From positions 32,032,199 through 32,096,198 of the forward strand of contig OZ026840.1 in the NCBI GenBank assembly GCA_964023205.1: a DNA stretch of 64,000 bases, in the 5' to 3' direction. The position numbers were made by a program, and so were the translations under genes. The notes beneath the pieces were generated by a model. It was not told the DNA's origin. It searched no databases and was given only the letters and a program-made list of their open reading frames with translations. How positions within the stretch are numbered: position 1 is the stretch's first letter; each line of letters opens with the position of its first letter. Source of the DNA: Lutraria lutraria. Taxonomy: Eukaryota > Mollusca > Bivalvia > Venerida > Mactridae. Of this stretch, positions 45,741 to 56,698 are shown in pieces.

Positions 45741-46840
45741 GTTCCAGCCTAGTTCAATGATATCTGGAATATGAAAAATTATGTCTGTACAGGCAAAAAA
45801 ATTATAAATACTGAGCTCACCATTACAAGTTAGAATGTAATAAAAATAAGACATGATTAGTTTCCAGAGATTTTTGTTTACTGTAATTTTCATTTTTGAT
45901 ATTCATAAAAACACAAAAAGTAACAAGATGTGTTTTCAAAACGCAATGCCCCTCAGGGTGACTTTGACCTGAACATGAACTGGTCCTGTAGAGGTCGTCA
46001 AAGGGAGCCAGCATAATAAGTTTGATGATTTATGATTTTATAGGCAAGAATAACGTTTGGTACAAACAAACAGATAGGCCAAAAACAATATGCCCCTGAT
46101 CTACCGATACAAGGGCATAATAAAGTTTCCTTTTAAAAAGGAAAGGCTTGGCTGTTTGTTACCGATACCATAAATAAATCGGTCTTGTTTATTTCGTCCT
46201 GCTGACCATTTTAGTTATGGAATTGTCCTCTTTCGAAGTCATCAGGCATTCTGATACATCGGCCAAATATTCTATACCTTTCGCCCGTTGAATGTATTTT
46301 ATATTTGGTCATGTTGACAGATTTTACTACAATTGTGGAAATATGTGCGTTAAATAGGAAAACGAACGCGACTCAGTTAGCTTTTAAAAAACAAGTGGCA
46401 TTAACGGGGAACTGCAATGAAATGCATACGTATCATCGTCAATAACCTTTGACTATTTGGTTTGATCCTGAGGTTAGACAACAGCAACAGAGAGCCACAC
46501 ACACAGCCACGACCGTGGTCAATTGGTTTATTTATCACTGAAAATAACAGTAATTTATTTACATGTTTATACGGATAGTGTGAACCAGATATGACCGATT
46601 ACCGTCTTCTCCTTGGAACTATTGTTTGGCCTTTGGTGAAGAACTTTTTCTTTGGTTGTGATAGGGGAAACCATAAAATCTATTTTTAGATTCTGCTACA
46701 GATTTTGATTCTGTGAGCGTCGAAAATTGGTAGTGACCAAGAACAAGGTTGCAAGCAACCCTGTTCAAAACTGGGGATGAGCAAGCAGGACACTGCAAGT
46801 ACTAATTCTATTGATATAAATAAGTATGCATAATAAAATA
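45741..46840. other. Spacer, nothing recognised
   Basis: Mostly AT-rich, with a slightly GC-richer part near 45950-46010. No exon or element boundary is supported. Confidence 0.5.
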
Positions 46841-48126
46841 AGAGGGCCAAGATGGCCCTATATCGCTCACATGACACTCACTGTTAAATCATTAAAACAT
46901 TGTTTTGAATCTGTGACCTAGTTTTTTACCCAAGATGGCCCATGTTAGAACCTGTCCTACATATAAATAAGACAAACGTTCTGACAAGATTTGGTGAAGA
47001 TCTAATCAAAACCATGAGAACTACAGCATGGAGGTTTTCCTAAGATTTGACCTTGTGACCTAGTTTTTTACCCTAGATGACCCGTGTTCGAATTTGTCTA
47101 ACATATCATTAAGACGGACATTATGACAAGGTTTGGTGAACATACTATCAAAATTTTACATCTACAATGTTAATAAGGTTTTCCTAAGATTTGACCTCAT
47201 GACCTAGTTGTTGACCCTAGCTGACCCATATTTCAAGTTGTCCTTAATATCATTAAGACAAACAATCTGATAAGGTTTGGCCAAGATCCAATTAAAACCA
47301 TGATATTTAGAGCTTTTAACAAGTTTTTACCTCAGATTTGACCTAGTAACCTAGTTTTTTACCCTGGATGACCCACGTTCAACCTTGACCCACATATCAC
47401 TGAGACAAACATTTGGTGAAGGTCCAATCAAAACTGTAACATTTATAGTGTTAACAAAGTTTTCCTAAGATTTAACCTGGTGACCTAGTTATTGACCCAA
47501 CATGACCCATATTTGTACTTGACCATTATATCATTAAAAAAACAATTTGACGAAGTTTGGTGAAAATCGAATTATGAAAAATCCAACTGAAATTTACAGT
47601 GTTAACATGGTATTTCATAAGATTTGACCCAGCAACCTAGTTTTTACCCCCAGATAACCCATGTTCGAAATTGTTCAAGATATTATAAAGACAAACATTC
47701 TGATAAGGTTTCATTATGATCCAATCAAAACAATGACTTCTAGAGTGTTCACAAGGGTTTTCAGCAATTTGCCCTAGTGACCTACTTTTTGACCGGAAAT
47801 GAACTATTATCGAATTGACGTCCATTTTATTAAAATAAACATACTGACAAAGTTTCATGAAGATTCAATCTAAACAATGATTTCCAAAGTGTTCACAAGG
47901 TTTTCCCTCATTTGGTCCTGGTAACCTAGTTTTTGACCCCAAATGGCCCAATATCGAACTCGTTCGAGATTTTGTTGATATTAACTTTCTGACCCAGTTT
48001 TGCAGAAATTGAGTTAAAAATGTGGCCCCTAGTGTGTTCACAAGGTAAAAGTTTGACTATGCACGACACCAGAGGAAGACTGATCACCAAAGCTCACCCT
48101 GTCACTTTGTGACATTTGAGCTAAAA
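46841..48126. repeat. Array-bearing element, copy A (~1.28 kb)
   Basis: It begins 'agagggccaagatggcccta', a short hairpin, continues with about eight units of roughly 145 bp, and ends 'tttgtgacatttgagctaaa'. Each unit carries a variant of 'gacctagtttttgaccc' and 'gacaaggtttggtgaagatc'. The units differ from each other, but each matches the unit at the same rank in the copy at 58258. The design recalls pearl-type, Helitron-related elements of bivalves. Confidence 0.85.
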
Positions 48127-48509
48127 ATGCCAATTTTTTTATGTCTATAACAGATTTCAAATCTTGATTTCTTAAAAGGTATCATAGGTACACAAAATCC
48201 ATTGACATATTATCTAACTTCAACAATTAGCTGCTAAATACATGGAATTTGAAAAGATTTACCTTTCTGAATTTGAGAAATATGAAGATTAACACAACAT
48301 AACAGAAATAAAAACTTTTATTACTAAAACATCATGATCACAACTACGTTTACATTTTTACTTTACAAATGACCATTCTTTATCGTAAGTATTAACAATA
48401 CTTACGTTGAAAGGAAAACATTCTAAACAATGAAAACAATAAAATTTAAATTAATTGTAAAATGCCTTTGAGAAAAATGTGAAACAGATGTTTATCGAAA
48501 CACGTCGAA
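48127..48509. other. Spacer with a small perfect hairpin
   Basis: Bases 48384-48393 'cgtaagtatt' and 4897-type complement at 48397-48406 form a 10-bp hairpin with loop aac. Nothing else was recognised. Confidence 0.6.
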
Positions 48510-48695
48510 CCCATCAAACAATGCAAATCTGTCAAAAGAAAAATCTTTAATTTTTCCCTTATTGTGTGTATAAAATTTACACACAATAAGGGAAAAATTG
48601 AAGATTTTTCTTTCGACAGATTTGCATTGTTTGATGGGTGAAATAGCAAAAGAACGTCAGTAAACATATAAAAATCACGGGATCGAGTGCCTATG
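48510..48695. repeat. Hairpin-bearing dispersed repeat, copy 2
   Basis: The arms run from 48510 ('cccatcaaacaatgcaaatc') to 48638, about 60 bp each, with a short loop around 'gtataaaattt'. One arm carries a few mismatches. The following tail 'aatcacgggatcgagtgcct' matches copy 1 (19844-20010). This copy retains a longer left arm than copy 1. Confidence 0.88.
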
Positions 48696-49305
48696 CGTCA
48701 AACAAATAATTTAGTCCATGGACCATAGTATGTTCAACAATAATAATATGGAATGCAAGTATTTTATTAATATCATATAATATAAAACATTTTACAACAC
48801 AGACTATGTGTTTTTAAACAATATATAAAATAGTTACAATTTTTCCTAAAGATTATAGTAGAAGAACAAATACAATTTCAATATGTCATAGCAAAATGTC
48901 CGAAGATTTTTTATAATTGACAGTTTATGATAGCAAAAGAATAAAAAGAAATCACACAAAAATAGATATCAACCTTGCAAGTATCTGAGATAAATAATGT
49001 CTTTAACACATATTTTGGGCATTCACAAGCCATTGGTTTATATTGACAAACACCAAAAGGAATTAATTTTGTATCTTAAATTTTAAGAACATTTACAGAA
49101 ATATTTTTTCAAAAAGTCAGTGTACCCAGAAAAAAACAGGTATCTAAAACAATACATTTGTTACAACACATTTATTTAGATGATAATCACAATTATCATA
49201 ATTGAACAGAAGTATTGCTGATGAAGAAATAAATCAAAGTATTGTTTTGAACTGATGATGCTCTTGAAAAAGGTACAGATGTTTCGAGGATTTCATCAAG
49301 TTATA
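48696..49305. other. AT-rich spacer, possibly 3' or intronic to the minus-strand gene
   Basis: No exon with good splice sites was recognised. Confidence 0.4.
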
Positions 49306-49468
49306 CAGTAAAACCTCTCCAGAGTGCCCTCTATAAAGCAACAATCTCTCTATAACAATACCTTCAACATTTCCCTAAACTGATATATTTACTCTAATTT
49401 AACATTGGTAGAGCCAACAGTCAATATTTGCAGCTCCCACAGGGTGTTGGTCTGCAGAGGTTGTACTG
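49306..49468. mobile_element. 163-bp Tigger-type MITE, copy 1
   Basis: The ends 'cagtaaaacctctccagag' and (other strand) 'cagtacaacctctgcagacc' are inverted repeats flanked by TA (49304-49305, 49469-49470). 'cagctcccacagggtgttg' is shared with the copy at 51390. Confidence 0.9.
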
Positions 49469-49954
49469 TATTATCAAAATATATGTCAACAAAATGTGTC
49501 TACCTTGAGTGGGACTCAGGAGTCAAGTTTAAATGGACTGAATCATCATCACTATCATCATTTGGGCAATCTCATTTTTGTAGAATCTGTCTAATAAAGT
49601 AAAAAGCAGATACAGTAACACATACAAATTATTATTATGTACCAATAATTCAATAAGCTTCATTTATACTGAAACACAGACCGTAGTATCATACTCACTT
49701 AACTAAGTAGTAACTGATATATTATGATTATGACAGTATGTCTTGACAGTAAATACTGAAAACAATTCAATATGTATCTTCGTTTATTAAAATGTCAGAG
49801 GATAAATACTGGAATTACAAATTGATCAAATTTTACAGTAAAACAGACAACAATATTTGCAGTATTACTTATTGCAATGTCAGTTTAATTCATGATGTGT
49901 AAGAATCATGAGTCGTACAAAATGGGTATTAAAAATACAGAATATATCTCTCAC
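49469..49954. other. AT-rich, probably intronic
   Basis: Lies downstream on the minus strand of the candidate exon at 50031-49955. No further exon was recognised. Confidence 0.4.
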
Positions 49955-50031
49955 CTAGTATGTGAAGATGCATCTGGCATTGATGCTACACCAAGTTCTC
50001 TCATCAACCCATCCATCGATTTCTGCATTAT
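49955..50031 (-). CDS. Candidate internal exon, unassigned gene
   Basis: Acceptor 'tacatttttcacag' and donor 'gtgaga' bound 77 bp on the minus strand. The most protein-like frame is phase 0 in and encodes 'IMQKSMDGLMRELGVASMPD' then 'ASSHT'. The other frame that would continue directly from the exon at 50459 ends in a TAG exactly at the donor. So either an exon lies between them, or the two belong to different transcripts. No family is recognised. Confidence 0.45.
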
Positions 50032-50401
50032 CTGTGAAAAATGTATAGAAATGACACTTCATAAACCCATACACTGTCAAAAAATATATAACATCATTCA
50101 AAGAGTAATTGAAAACTAATGAAATATTGATAACCTATCTTGACTTTTGTCAACCAGTGTCATGTTAATATTTAATGTATATTTGGGGTTTGCTGTTTTA
50201 CTGTGTCTTACAAAGTTGGTTTGTAAGTATCATTCTTGACTAAATTTGATGATCAAAATAAATTGATTAGTTTACTTTACCAATTAAGAACACGTAGCAA
50301 TTCAAAAACCTTTCATTCAATGTGTCAATATGTTACGGCTGTATCCTGTAAGAGGGTAAAATATAAGAAGTATGCATGTAAATTATATATCAATTACTTA
50401 C

Positions 50402-50459
50402 CACTGCCAGTTTCAAGTAATGTACTCGTATTAACCGAAACTCTCGGCACTCTTGACAT
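50402..50459 (-). CDS. Candidate first coding exon with promoter upstream
   Basis: ATG at 50459-50457 follows 'cttgcaaacaaag', a favourable start context with A at -3. Nineteen codons ('MSRVPRVSVNTSTLLETGS') lead to G|gtaagt, a full-consensus donor at 50401. Upstream on the same strand is a CpG-rich region with a 16-bp CRE-like palindrome. Together these look like the start of a real gene transcribed leftwards. The next exon may be at 50031, but phase does not match directly. The product is unknown. Confidence 0.5.
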
Positions 50460-50695
50460 CTTTGTTTGCAAGTCTTTCCGTATAGTTCACCGTTCCACAC
50501 ATCGTACGTACATAATTCACCAAGTCTCCGTATTAATGTTCATAGTTGTAACAGGTGAGGTGGATGGGATCAAGTCGACAGGGTGATCACACTGTCAACT
50601 GATTCAACAAAGCACTGAGTTCAATAATCCGCTGACACAGTTGTCCGAGAGTCAGTTTCAACAAGCTTGCCACCGACACGATTTATTTAATGTTA

Positions 50696-50711
50696 TGACG
50701 TGATCACGTCA
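50696..50711. promoter_or_regulatory. Perfect 16-bp palindrome tgacgtgatcacgtca
   Basis: Two TGACGT half-sites face each other, as in bZIP (CRE/ATF/XBP1-type) binding sites. It lies about 240 bp upstream of the ATG at 50459 in a GC-richer region. CCAAT boxes stand further out at 50946-50950 and 50979-50983. A promoter role for the leftward gene is inferred. Confidence 0.5.
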
Positions 50712-50842
50712 CACTTCGAGTTAACATAAAAATACGCCACACACACTGATCTGACACAATAATTGCGATCAATTTCACAGTGATTGATAGTTTATTTCTT
50801 CCAAGTTTACGATTTTTATAATGTCTACCGCGATTTGTATTA

Positions 50843-50892
50843 TTGGTACTGCCAAAGACCTATACATACATGTATAGGTCTTTGGTACTGCC
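50843..50892. repeat. Small foldback insert flanked by 11-bp direct repeats
   Basis: 'ttggtactgcc' occurs at 50843-50853 and again at 50882-50892. Between them a hairpin has 16-bp perfect arms (50852-50867 and 50870-50885, 'ccaaagacctatacat') and loop 'ac'. The layout looks like a tiny insertion with target duplication, or a template-switch event. Confidence 0.85.
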
Positions 50893-51077
50893 ATGTTGTT
50901 TACACTGAAGTCACATGATTTACCGATTCACACAGTTAGTATAAACCAATCACCGGACTGTTAACATATAGCTGGCAACCAATCGCCGGACTCCTAACAT
51001 TTTTGCACACTTGTACCCAGCTTTCGCATTACAGCTACCAGCATCTAGGGAACAACTGCAACCGAAAACAATAGTAA

Positions 51078-51101
51078 GGCTTGGAGCCGTAGCTCCAAGC
51101 C
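51078..51101. repeat. 10-bp-arm hairpin 3' of the BEN-like gene
   Basis: 'ggcttggagc' and 'gctccaagcc' flank loop cgta, about 35 bp past the stop codon at 51134 on the minus strand. It may lie in the 3' UTR or at the transcript end. It does not match the histone stem-loop consensus. Confidence 0.6.
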
Positions 51102-51133
51102 AAAAAGAATGAGATTATCAATGGATATTTTGT

Positions 51134-51223
51134 TTAAAATTTCTTTATCTTGTTGGGTTTTAACAGGTCCCGAATCTTCTCCCTCAATTGCACTGGCGTG
51201 ACCCTATATTGTTCCTGCATGAT
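51134..51223 (-). CDS. Terminal exon of a BEN-domain-like protein
   Basis: After a T-rich acceptor ('gcactttttcagag' read to 51224) come 29 codons and TAA at 51136-51134. It reads 'IMQEQYRVTPVQLREKIRDL' then 'LKPNKIKKF'. It joins in phase 0 to the exon ending at 51657. In BEN domains the last helices read similarly ('..vleqF.vs..elr..I...l'). The alternative acceptor two bases earlier would put a stop in frame, so the AGAG site choice matters. Downstream, at 51101-51078, a hairpin follows. Confidence 0.6.
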   Translation of the reverse strand: MMQEQYRVTPVQLREKIRDLLKPNKIKKF

Positions 51224-51389
51224 CTCTGAAAAAGTGCACAATATTATGTATAAGTCTCATTCTTGACATTCTTTTATAAAAACTTGATGAGCTGTATTGA
51301 TGAAATCATAGTTCTCATTTGTTTTTCCCATACATCTGATTTGAATCTATGTTTTTGATAATATTAAAAAGGTTATCAATTTGGACTTA

Positions 51390-51565
51390 CAGTACAATCT
51401 CCCCAGAGTGGCCCTCTGTAGAGCAACAACTTCTCTATAACAACGCCTTCAAAATTTTCCTAAGCTGATAATTACTATAAATTTAACCTCAGTAGAGCAA
51501 CAACCTCTAAACAACGGCCATTATTTGCAGCTCCCACAGGGTGTTGCTCTACAGAGGTTGTACTG
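51390..51565. mobile_element. 176-bp Tigger-type MITE, copy 2, inside the BEN-like gene intron
   Basis: Ends 'cagtacaatctccccagag' and 'ctctacagaggttgtactg' (51547-51565) are inverted and TA-flanked (51388-51389, 51566-51567). The interior 'cagctcccacagggtgttg' matches copy 1 at 49306. It sits between two coding exons, so it would be spliced out. Confidence 0.9.
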
Positions 51566-51656
51566 TATTTACATACAAAATGAAATAAAAAAGGTTAATA
51601 TCTCATAACCATTAATTTGTAGAAATAAATATGTTGAATATTAAAACTTAATTTAC

Positions 51657-51839
51657 CATATATGTAATGTTCATTTTGGACAGGTCCTTAATAGCTGGCC
51701 TGCCACCATATTTACTGTTGGCCTTTGCTCCAGTTAATGTATGAACAACCCACTCCTCCTCCTTGTAGAGCCTTCTAAATAGACGCTTTGCTGCCTTAGC
51801 ATAATTGCTGGGGCCAAACTCACTGATGTCTTCCACCAG
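51657..51839 (-). CDS. Internal exon with BEN-domain core
   Basis: Acceptor 'aatttagacacag' and donor ATG|gtaaat bound 61 open codons, phase 0 on both sides. The peptide runs 'LVEDISEFGPSNYAKAAKRL', 'FRRLYKEEEWVVHTLTGAKA', 'NSKYGGRPAIKDLSKMNITY'. The pattern A..L...LF ... TG.K.NSK....RPA is the core of BEN domains, which bind DNA in chromatin and transcription factors (BEND, NACC and Insv proteins) and also occur in some virus- and transposon-associated proteins. The domain would continue into the exon at 51223. Upstream exons are uncertain. Codon use is ordinary, with no break in this exon. BEN assignment is by motif memory and should be tested with a profile. Confidence 0.65.
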
Positions 51840-52302
51840 CTGTGTCTAAATTAAAGTTATAAGATATGTTAAAAATATGGGAAGAACAATGGTAAGCATT
51901 GTATTACATGTAGTTCAAGATAATAAATCTACATGTATGCTACTGTTTGTCTACTGACTCTCATATCCAACAGCAACTGAAACATAATTATAGTCTGCAT
52001 ATGAAGACAGCTTTTTTAACTAACAAAACTCACACTGTCACCGCAAATGTAATATTGTAACTTCACGGGTATGTCCATTACAAATCATAATCAACCTTTA
52101 CAGAAGAAAACGTCTACAATAATATAACAATATTGCATGTTGATTATTTCTATATATGCTTAGTTAAAACAGTACAACTTGTTTTAAAATGAATCTAATA
52201 TGAGGCAACAATTCCAGCAGAACTATCAGGAATTTCCATATTTCAATAGAATATCTTTTTTATCTATACTGTAAACTTATCCATTATGCATGGGTAACTT
52301 AC

Positions 52303-52359
52303 CTCAAATGGAATCAGAGAAATGGTTGATAAAAAACTCTATTGCATCAGCTAGTTCAT
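52303..52359 (-). CDS. Weak candidate exon upstream of the BEN-like exon
   Basis: A donor GAG|gtaagt at 52302 is full consensus. The frame that continues into the exon at 51839 reads 'FLSTISLIPFE' but has stops near the acceptor at 52360, so a nearer acceptor ('gcaatag') would be needed. Another frame, 'DELADAIEFFINHFSDSI', is longer but ends in TGA at the donor. One of the two may be real, and neither is secure. The BEN-like gene could be a pseudogene if this exon is broken. Confidence 0.3.
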
Positions 52360-53817
52360 CTGCATGCAAAGTTGATGTAAAAAATCAAAACACACAAGGG
52401 AGACAATTAAGTCATGTTCATTTATTGTAGGAGATTAGCCTCCCTTCAAACATGCAGGTAGTACATTAGATCAATAAAAATTGCTTTACCATTTCATTTA
52501 GGATATTCCAGTCTCTGTGATAGCAATTTTAGGCCAACATATTGTTTTAGTAGATGTTGAAAGCCTGAAACTTAAATTTAATAGGGGTTTAGTTATATAC
52601 CAAAATCCTAGATATCAAATGCATGTTTTTTTAAAGTTTGAAGATGTCTGAACTTGCATAAAATTTCAACAATTTTGCATTATTATAGTATGGCAATGAT
52701 ACAGAAATGTACTTCATAAAAATACATAAAAAACTATTTGAAACTTTCAATGGTCTCTCTATTCACACAAATTCATGTAATATAAGATAATATTACATAG
52801 CTTATTATTACCTAATAACAACTGATGAGTAAATATAGATGTATTCCTGGTAAAAATAGTGTCAATTTGTATATTTGGTACACCTTAATCCAGGCACTCC
52901 CTGATTCATTAACAATCATACCTGGAAAGAATTATTTATAAGTCTGGTCTTTCTTTGGGTAAGTTTGAACAGCTTCTACCTTTATCAAGTCTGCAAGCGA
53001 AGTTAACAATCTAATCTGCTTCTTCTTTCAAAGTCTCTGTAATTGAGAAAGACCTCCATGTCTGGAACAATTTCAAAATAACTAAGCATTTTTTGCATGA
53101 TGTGTAAAAAAGTATAGAATGAAATATTTTGATATTTAAATAATAGAAACAGCTAGCATTAATAATAAGCTGTACTGTTTTTAAACATTGAAAAAAAAAG
53201 TTGAGCAGAAATTGTTTAATAAGAGATTCTTTGGCAATTGTTCAATTGGCAACATTAATTGCCTATACAATAAGCAAATTTTGAAAATAAGAATACAGTT
53301 AATCCTGTGAACAAAGGTCACCCGTGGGGAAGACTAAATGTAGCCTTTACTGGCAGAGGGCCTTTCTTGGAGATCATTCCATACTTAACACTTAACTTTA
53401 TTCAACCGAAATAATATAAACATGATACAATGGTATACAAATAAATTACATGGTGAGAAAAACATGTTCAATAAGTTTTAATTAAATGTTTATGTTTTCA
53501 GGAAAGGAAATAAATTCACAAATTATAATAGAAGTGTGGAAATATATGCTATCAGCTTACAACTATAGATTTTATGATGTTTCGCCCCTGGACAATTCAC
53601 TCTAAGACATTTTACTTTCAAAAGGCCCTAAATCATTCACCCTCCCAAAATTTAAATTGGAATTTAATATTTGCATTGCTATGATTCAAATAAATATTTT
53701 CTAACCATTATACTAGCTAGACATCTGGTAATGTAGATTATTTTATGTCAACAATTTGAATGTTTTATAAACTTCAATTATTATTATTGTTAAAGGTAAA
53801 GGTGAGAAAGAAATTAC
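52360..53817. other. Probably intronic; Tigger-like end near 53297
   Basis: 'tacagttaatcctgtgaaca' at about 53295 starts a one-sided Tigger-type fragment that shares its next 60 bp with 43413. A minus segment near 53018-53076 ('TWRSFSITETLKEEAD') has an acceptor-like start but ends in a stop; status unknown. Confidence 0.4.
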
Positions 53818-53946
53818 CAAAATGAAGTTGTAGCGCAATGCTTTGCAGTTAGTTGTTTTTCTGGTACATCAATGGCTGTTTTGGTAGGACGATGTTTCCA
53901 TTCTCACTGCTAGATTACACACACTTCTATCAGTGATGTTGGGAAC
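53818..53946 (-). CDS. Candidate exon with a one-base frame break
   Basis: Bounded by 'cttcatttag' and 'gtaatttc' on the minus strand. The first part reads 'VPNITDRSVCNLAVRMETSS'. After a run 'taccaaaac' the frame must shift by one base to read 'KTAIDVPEKQLTAKHCATTS'. Both halves look protein-like, so a base deletion, an assembly error or a decayed exon is suggested. No family is recognised. Confidence 0.3.
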
Positions 53947-55049
53947 CTAAATGAAGAAAATTATAATGTTGTTTTTGTTGTCTAGCTAAAAATCTAAAAA
54001 TAATATGACTGTTGACTGAAAGGATAATAAAATATCTGAATCCTAAATTCATTCCTAAATGACAATATCAATAAAGTATCATTCCTGTATTCTACATCAT
54101 TAATCAGCAGCTGATTTCTCCATCTATTTATAACAATATCTACATCAGTAAGTAATATTTCTGATATTAGAAGACTATACACTAAATTAACTGGGTATAA
54201 TACATACCGTATATACTCGGCCATAAGTCTACTTCACTCATAAGTCGAGGGCTATACTTTAGAGCGAAAAAAATGGTATTTAAGCTAGGCCCGTTCATAA
54301 GTCGAGTGCAAATTTTTGCTTCAAAATCAGAAATTTCATCACTCCCAACATACGTGTGAAACAGAAAGTAGGATAAAACCTTTATAATCTTATCAATATG
54401 TTTCAGCCAGTTTGTTCCAAATATCCATTTCCCTTATTTGACTTGGTGGATTATTTTGAATAATTTGTCATGGCTCAAAACACTTGGTCTAGCTATATAC
54501 TCATACATCAATGTAATTCATTATTCCAAATAAATTACATTTTATTTGGTTGATATTTTAGTTTTTGAGTTATCTCCCATTCTATAGTAGCTTATGAAAA
54601 TGTAAAGGTCGATTTAAACATTCATTTTTTAAAATCTAGGTACTTGGGTATGACTGTTATCACATACAAGCAATTATTCTGCAAATAATAGGACTGTCAC
54701 ACTTTTATAAACTTTAATAATGTAGATGGTTATATTCAAGTAACAGAGAAAAACATACACCTATTTGTTATATAAATGTCATACACGGTATAATTTACAA
54801 AGTACAAATAACTTGTTTAATGAGGCAGATTGTATTTCAAATTTCAAATGTATCTGTATATAATGACAAAATGTATATTGAAAGAAATGCAACCAAAAAC
54901 AGTATGTTAAATACCAGATATAACTGACATTCATACATTAATTCAAGAAAAAACTTGTTCAAGAAAACCAGACCAAGATAAGCATTACTTAAGCAACAAA
55001 TTATTTTAGGCACAGCTATGATAGGAAATATGGTGAAACAAATAAAAAC
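53947..55049. other. AT-rich, with a single repeat end near 54208
   Basis: 'taccgtatatactcggccat' then 'aagtctacttcactcataag' at 54207-54245 resembles a widespread transposon terminus type (…cgtatatactcg..ataagtcga). 'cataagtcgag' recurs at 54296. No inverted right end was found. Confidence 0.4.
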
Positions 55050-55120
55050 CTGTTATTCCTTTCCTTTTCCAAATTCTCTTTCATTTTAGCATTGGCTGTA
55101 TCAGCAATGAACTCCAAATA
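55050..55120 (-). CDS. Candidate exon with charged helix
   Basis: Acceptor 'ttatatttttcag' is good; donor AG|gttttt is weak. The 71-bp segment encodes 'YLEFIADTANAKMKENLEKE' then 'RNN', a likely coiled coil. It could precede the exon at 53946 in the same leftward gene, but the phases do not agree (two bases left over against phase 0). Confidence 0.35.
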
Positions 55121-55534
55121 CTGAAAAATATAATAGATAATACATAATCATGGATATATAGTTCTTATTTGAAAATAAGACAACATGTCCAACATTTCAC
55201 ACAATACAGAAACACAAATTATCATTTTCAGTGATATAGTCACATAAAATATAAATGTGAAGTTCTTTACTAATACATGTACATGTGTAGTTGTATCATT
55301 TTTAAACAAAAAGACATAAGTTCAGTAAATTTTAAAGTCTTACGGTAGTTCTTTTCCAATATTTTATAAGTGATTATATAAGTACATGTATATAAAGTTT
55401 TAAGTTTTAATACTTACAAATTGTATACATTAATTAAATGAGGGAAAAAGGTAGTAACAGTATATGTTATAAGTGACCCTAAAGTCTAATGATGGTTCAA
55501 CAGGCATTTAAAAATAACTTCTCCTTCAATAAAT
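55121..55534. other. AT-rich spacer or intron
   Basis: Nothing recognised. Confidence 0.4.
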
Positions 55535-55766
55535 AGACACATCTCAGTGGTCAAGTGGTTAAGATTGCTGACTTCAAATCACTGTAACCTCTCACTGACA
55601 GAGGGTTGTGCGTTCGAGCCCAGCTAACAACCATGTCTCCTTATTTGAAAAAGTAGGCCGATACTTTCAGAGGATGGGAGTCTAGTACTGGTTCTTCCCA
55701 GGAACGATGGTTAGGTAAACTGTCCATCTCATATGACAAGGGGCATAAAACATGATGAAACAAACA
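55535..55766 (+). repeat. tRNA-derived SINE, copy 4
   Basis: Head 'gtggtcaagtggttaagatt', anticodon-like 'gacttcaaatcac', B box 'cgttcgagccc', then 'ggatgggagtctagtactgg' and tail 'gggcataaaacatgatgaaa'. This is the least altered copy in the window. Confidence 0.88.
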
Positions 55767-56698
55767 TCCATAGGTATATCATAGCTCACAAGATTCAGAC
55801 AAATTCTACGGTAATTTAATGATCAGTGATTTTGAACCTGGGTTTCAAGCAACTATGACTAAAAACAATCCCGACTTTTGACTTTTCACTGACCAAAACT
55901 ACTATATATATATTGATTACATTCACGCTTCGAAATCATTTTACCCTGACTTTTCAGGCATTTTTTTCACAGACCAATTCAAAAAATTATCTGACAATTA
56001 ATTCATTGACCTTGAAATGAAAGTTTTCCCTGACTTTTTCACGTCACTGCATGGCAATCCTGTGAATATTGTCAGAACAATATTCTCTCCACAATACATC
56101 CAGAAAAGAAAACTTTAATGTCTTCACAGCATAATTTTTATCTGGAAAAAATGAATTCATGGCATTATAATACCAATAAGACTGTCCTTTTTTACATACT
56201 AGCTCACTGCTACTAAAAATGATAATATTTAAAAACAGGATTGCCCAATTATCTTTATTTGTTAGTTACCCTAGATACAAAATGTACATATATTTTTGAA
56301 TATATTGCATGGTGACTTATATTTTTCTTTATCAAATAAGATTGATATCTGTTGTTGAAAGACATACTGATCACCTCATCCGAAACTATAAGTTTTCGCT
56401 GCAATCTTCTATTGAATGAGTACTACTTCTTGCCTGTAAGATGAAATATAGCATGAATAACATAATGTACCAGATATTGAAACTACATGTAATTAAGAGA
56501 CTCCTCACAGTCAACTTTAGTAGGGCTTTGTATTGTCACAGGAGTGACAAATACCCCAACAGAATGTTCAAAAAGTTTTTGTCAGAAATGTTATTGGCTA
56601 AACTTAAAGATGCTTACAGTCACTTATAAGTATGTTGAGCAGAATTTTAAGTATATAGAACTCCCCCTCCACTAGCATTCTGAATTTCTGAGTACACA
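55767..56698. other. AT-rich region with one weak minus-strand exon candidate
   Basis: Minus strand 56425-56362 has 'tgcctgtaagatg'-side acceptor-like sequence and ends at 'GATGAG|gtgatc', encoding 'NRRLQRKLIVSDE' in one frame after an in-frame stop. It could be an upstream exon of the leftward gene. 'cctgacttttca' words repeat near 55875-56035. Confidence 0.3.

Noticed and set aside
49405..49602. 65-codon plus-strand gene
   Set aside because: It begins inside a TA-flanked MITE and has no other support.
51078..51101. Histone-type 3' stem-loop
   Set aside because: Arms are 10 bp with a cgta loop and do not fit the short conserved histone stem-loop; no histone gene is adjacent.
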